The notes under the pieces: model-generated | Seen by the model: only the letters and a program-made list of their open reading frames with translations | What the model was told of the DNA's origin: nothing | The model's database searches: none | Assembly (NCBI RefSeq): GCF_004765805.1 | Contig: NZ_SBIU01000004.1 | Span: forward strand, 310,001 to 374,000 | Direction: 5' to 3' | Length of the DNA stretch: 64,000 nt | Source of the DNA: Halorussus halobius | GTDB taxonomy: Archaea > Halobacteriota > Halobacteria > Halobacteriales > Haladaptataceae | Shown: piece by piece, positions 62,313-64,000 of the stretch | How positions within the stretch are numbered: position 1 is the first letter of the stretch | Layout: each line of letters begins with the position of its first letter | Made by a program: the position numbers and the translations under genes

Positions 62313-63007
62313 GGGAGCCGAACCCCGAGTTCCGGCAGTTCGTCGCGGGCCTCGGCCGGCGGAGCGTCCACGGCCACCTGCCCGTCGGCGAGCGCGACGA
62401 CTCGGTCCGCGAGGGCGAGCGCGTCCCGGAGGTCGTGAGTCACGAGGACGACCCCGGTCCCCGAGTCGCGGAGGCCTCGAAGCTGTTCGACGACCGACTC
62501 GCGGGCGGGCGCGTCCAGTCCCGTGAAGGGTTCGTCCAGCACGAGGTGGTCGGGTTCCATCGCCAGCGCGCCCGCGATGGCGACCCGCTCGCGCTCGCCG
62601 CCCGAGAGGTCGTCGACGCGCTCGTCGCGCCGACCGGCCATGTTCACTGCCGCCAGTGCGGCGTCGACTCGGCGCTCGATTTCCTCGCGTGACAGCCCCA
62701 GATTCTCGGGGCCGAACGCCACGTCCGCGCCGACCAGCGGGGCCACGAACCCGTCCCGGGGGTTCTGGAACACCATCCCGACGCGAGTTCGGGCGGCCAC
62801 GAGGTCGTCGCCGACCGGCGTGCCGTCGACCAGCACCTCGCCTCGGTCGGGGTCGAGCAGGCCGTTGAAGTGCCGGACCAGCGTGGACTTGCCCGAGCCG
62901 TTGGGGCCGGCCAGCAGGACGAACTCGCCGTCGGGAATCGAGAGCGAGACCCCGTCGACTGCGGCCGCGTCGCCGTACCGATGGACCAGATTTCGCGTCG
63001 CTATCAT
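62309..63007 (-). CDS. ECF transporter ATPase (biotin)
   Basis: The 232-residue ABC ATPase has Walker A GPNGSGKST (about 34-42), Q-loop VFQNPRDGF, signature LSGGERERVAIAGAL (about 138), Walker B HLVLDEPFTGLD and H-loop THDLRD. It is the only ATPase in the operon, so it probably works as a homodimer with the T component (bioM role). ATG 63007 lies 26 nt after the bioY stop. Confidence 0.9.
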   Translation of the reverse strand: MIATRNLVHRYGDAAAVDGVSLSIPDGEFVLLAGPNGSGKSTLVRHFNGLLDPDRGEVLVDGTPVGDDLVAARTRVGMVFQNPRDGFVAPLVGADVAFGPENLGLSREEIERRVDAALAAVNMAGRRDERVDDLSGGERERVAIAGALAMEPDHLVLDEPFTGLDAPARESVVEQLRGLRDSGTGVVLVTHDLRDALALADRVVALADGQVAVDAPPAEARDELPELGVRLP

Positions 63008-63033
63008 CGAAGTGCGTCGTCTCTCGCGGGCAG

Positions 63034-63618
63034 TCAGGTCGCAGCGATGCCGTCGCTCCGGACGACGCCGACTGCGGCCGCGATTTTGGCCGCTTCGGCG
63101 GGGACGAACGCGAGCGCGCCCGTCACGAACGCCTCGGTCCACGTCAGTCCGAGGACCACCGACATGACCGGGACGCCGACCGCGTAGATCACGACCGTGC
63201 CGGCGGCCATCGCGGCGACGAGGCGGGCCGCGCTCCGATCGGCCGGGTCGCCGATTGCGAGGCCGCCGTGAACGAGCGCGCCCACCAGCGCGGCGGCGAC
63301 GGGGTACGACCAGAGGTAGCCGCTGGTGGGCTGAATCCACAGCGCGCCGAGTCCGGCCGACCCGCCCGCGAACACGGGCGCGCCCACCGCGCCCGCGAGG
63401 AGGTACAGCGCCATCGAGAAGCCGCCCCAGAGCGGCCCGAGCAGTATCCCGGCGAGGAAGACCCCGAGCACCTGTAGGCTGACGGGAGCGGGCGAGAGCG
63501 GATACGGGAACGACACGTACGCGAACGCGCCCGTGAGCGCCGCCAGCAGTGCGGCCCGAGCGACGTTCCCGACCGTCTCCTCGCCGACCAGTTCGACCGA
63601 AGCGGCGTCCGTGCTCAT
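63034..63618 (-). CDS. bioY: Biotin transporter substrate-binding protein BioY
   Basis: The 194-residue membrane protein has six TM helices. FPYPLSPAPVSLQVLGVFLAGILLGP (the BioY signature), SMALYLLAGAVGAPVFAGG and GYLWSYPVAA are diagnostic of biotin-specific S components. It is the first gene of the bioY-ATPase-T operon. ATG 63618 (MSTDAASVEL) is chosen over 63645. Biotin is needed by carboxylases such as acetyl/propionyl-CoA carboxylase. No biotin synthesis gene is in the window, so uptake may matter. Confidence 0.92.
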   Translation of the reverse strand: MSTDAASVELVGEETVGNVARAALLAALTGAFAYVSFPYPLSPAPVSLQVLGVFLAGILLGPLWGGFSMALYLLAGAVGAPVFAGGSAGLGALWIQPTSGYLWSYPVAAALVGALVHGGLAIGDPADRSAARLVAAMAAGTVVIYAVGVPVMSVVLGLTWTEAFVTGALAFVPAEAAKIAAAVGVVRSDGIAAT

Positions 63619-63736
63619 GTCACCCCGTGAATCGTCAACCTGCAAGAACGCTTCGGTTGACGGCAGGGCCGAGCCACATCTCCCGTCGCCAACAGGTTTT
63701 TATACTGAGGCCGCGTCCGGCCCACACCATACAAGA

Positions 63737-64000
63737 ATGGACGAGAAGACCGAGGAACTGCGGGACATATTCATGGACGTGACCGACGAGGCCACGGTCA
63801 CCGAACAGCAGGAGGAGACGCCGGGGTCGCTCCAGTCCGAGGCCGAGATCGAGGAGCGACTCGAAGCGCTCGTCGCCGAGATGAGCGACCGGTACGACTT
63901 CGGGACGAGCCTCTCGGAGGCGGAACTCGTGACGGTCGTCGAGGGGTTCTACGACGGGGACTCCGACGCCGAGATCGCGCGCCGACTCGGCGACGAGTCC
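63737..64000 (+). CDS. Cmi4-like conditioned-medium-induced protein, N-terminal part
   Basis: The frame starts at ATG 63737, with TATA-like TTTTTATACT at 63697-63706, and is open to the window end. The 88 visible residues are acidic and helical: MDEKTEELRDIFMDVTDEATV, then RLEALVAEMSDRYDFGTSLSEAELVTVVEGFYDGDSDAEIARRLGDES, where the last part reads as a helix-turn-helix. It matches haloarchaeal proteins I recall as 'conditioned medium-induced protein 4', a presumed DNA-binding regulator expressed at high density. Confidence 0.75.
   Translation, partial: MDEKTEELRDIFMDVTDEATVTEQQEETPGSLQSEAEIEERLEALVAEMSDRYDFGTSLSEAELVTVVEGFYDGDSDAEIARRLGDES

Overview
The window is chromosomal DNA of a halophilic archaeon (class Halobacteria). 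The reasons are: very GC-rich coding DNA with strongly acidic proteins; archaeal information machinery (MCM, TFB, the archaeosine enzymes TgtA and ArcS); HalOD1-type small regulators; Tat lipoproteins with a twin-arginine plus lipobox leader; and TATA-like boxes about 25-30 nt upstream of start codons, implying many leaderless transcripts. Genus cannot be fixed from the sequence alone. Family names given as DUF numbers are recalled from memory and were not searched.

Left core, 1-15.0 kb: the C-terminal end of MCM; a run of conserved haloarchaeal genes of unknown function; a MinD/ParA ATPase converging on a TFB gene; a second ParA-like protein with a degenerate P-loop; a HIT protein; IleRS; a 42-residue secreted Cys protein; PRPP synthetase; a cation/proton antiporter with a fused RCK module; and a pirin.

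Accessory block, 15.0-35.5 kb: DNA of visibly lower GC bounded by copies of the 3' end of tRNA-Thr(GGU). The intact tRNA lies on the minus strand at 35463-35533. Partial copies in the same orientation lie at 15036-15091, 17783-17824 and 30658-30690. This is the pattern expected of at least three integrations stacked one behind another in the same tRNA gene. Segment 1 (2.7 kb) carries an arsenic-type metalloregulator/permease operon with a Cys-Cys microprotein, and a RelE-type toxin (C-terminally shortened) with its antitoxin. Segment 2 (12.9 kb) carries two tyrosine recombinases, a Tat lipoprotein of unknown function, a 1500-residue protein that reads as a Cap4-like nuclease fused to a STAND NTPase and helical repeats (Avs-like architecture), and a tight overlapping operon of a four-TM protein, a zinc-hook Rad50-like ATPase and a small winged-helix-like protein. 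Segment 2 is the best candidate for an undescribed anti-virus or anti-plasmid island. Segment 3 (4.8 kb) has an integrase directly at its tRNA fragment, a SHOCT protein, the wreck of a second related integrase, an HNH protein with a membrane tail, an unknown small protein and a TFB-core-like protein.

Right core, 35.6-64 kb: enoyl-CoA hydratase, a flavin-type oxidase, MsrB, HalOD1 proteins, a DUF7344-like regulator, a YdjM-like hydrolase, an SDR, several Tat lipoproteins, a DUF63 membrane protein, an SPW protein, a NUDIX hydrolase, the tgtA-arcS archaeosine locus with a 54-residue gene between them, an antitoxin/PIN pair, a DUF192 lipoprotein, tRNA-Pro(UGG), an SLC13-type permease with RCK_C domains, a Ski2-like helicase, a cupin, a large NarI/HdrD-like Fe-S membrane oxidoreductase, the bioY-ecfA-ecfT biotin transporter, and the start of a Cmi4-like gene.

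Three intergenic regions (about 2.75-3.2, 42.8-43.15 and 58.1-58.6 kb) share a dispersed GC-rich repeat family with large hairpins. The third also holds an 18-bp tandem repeat.
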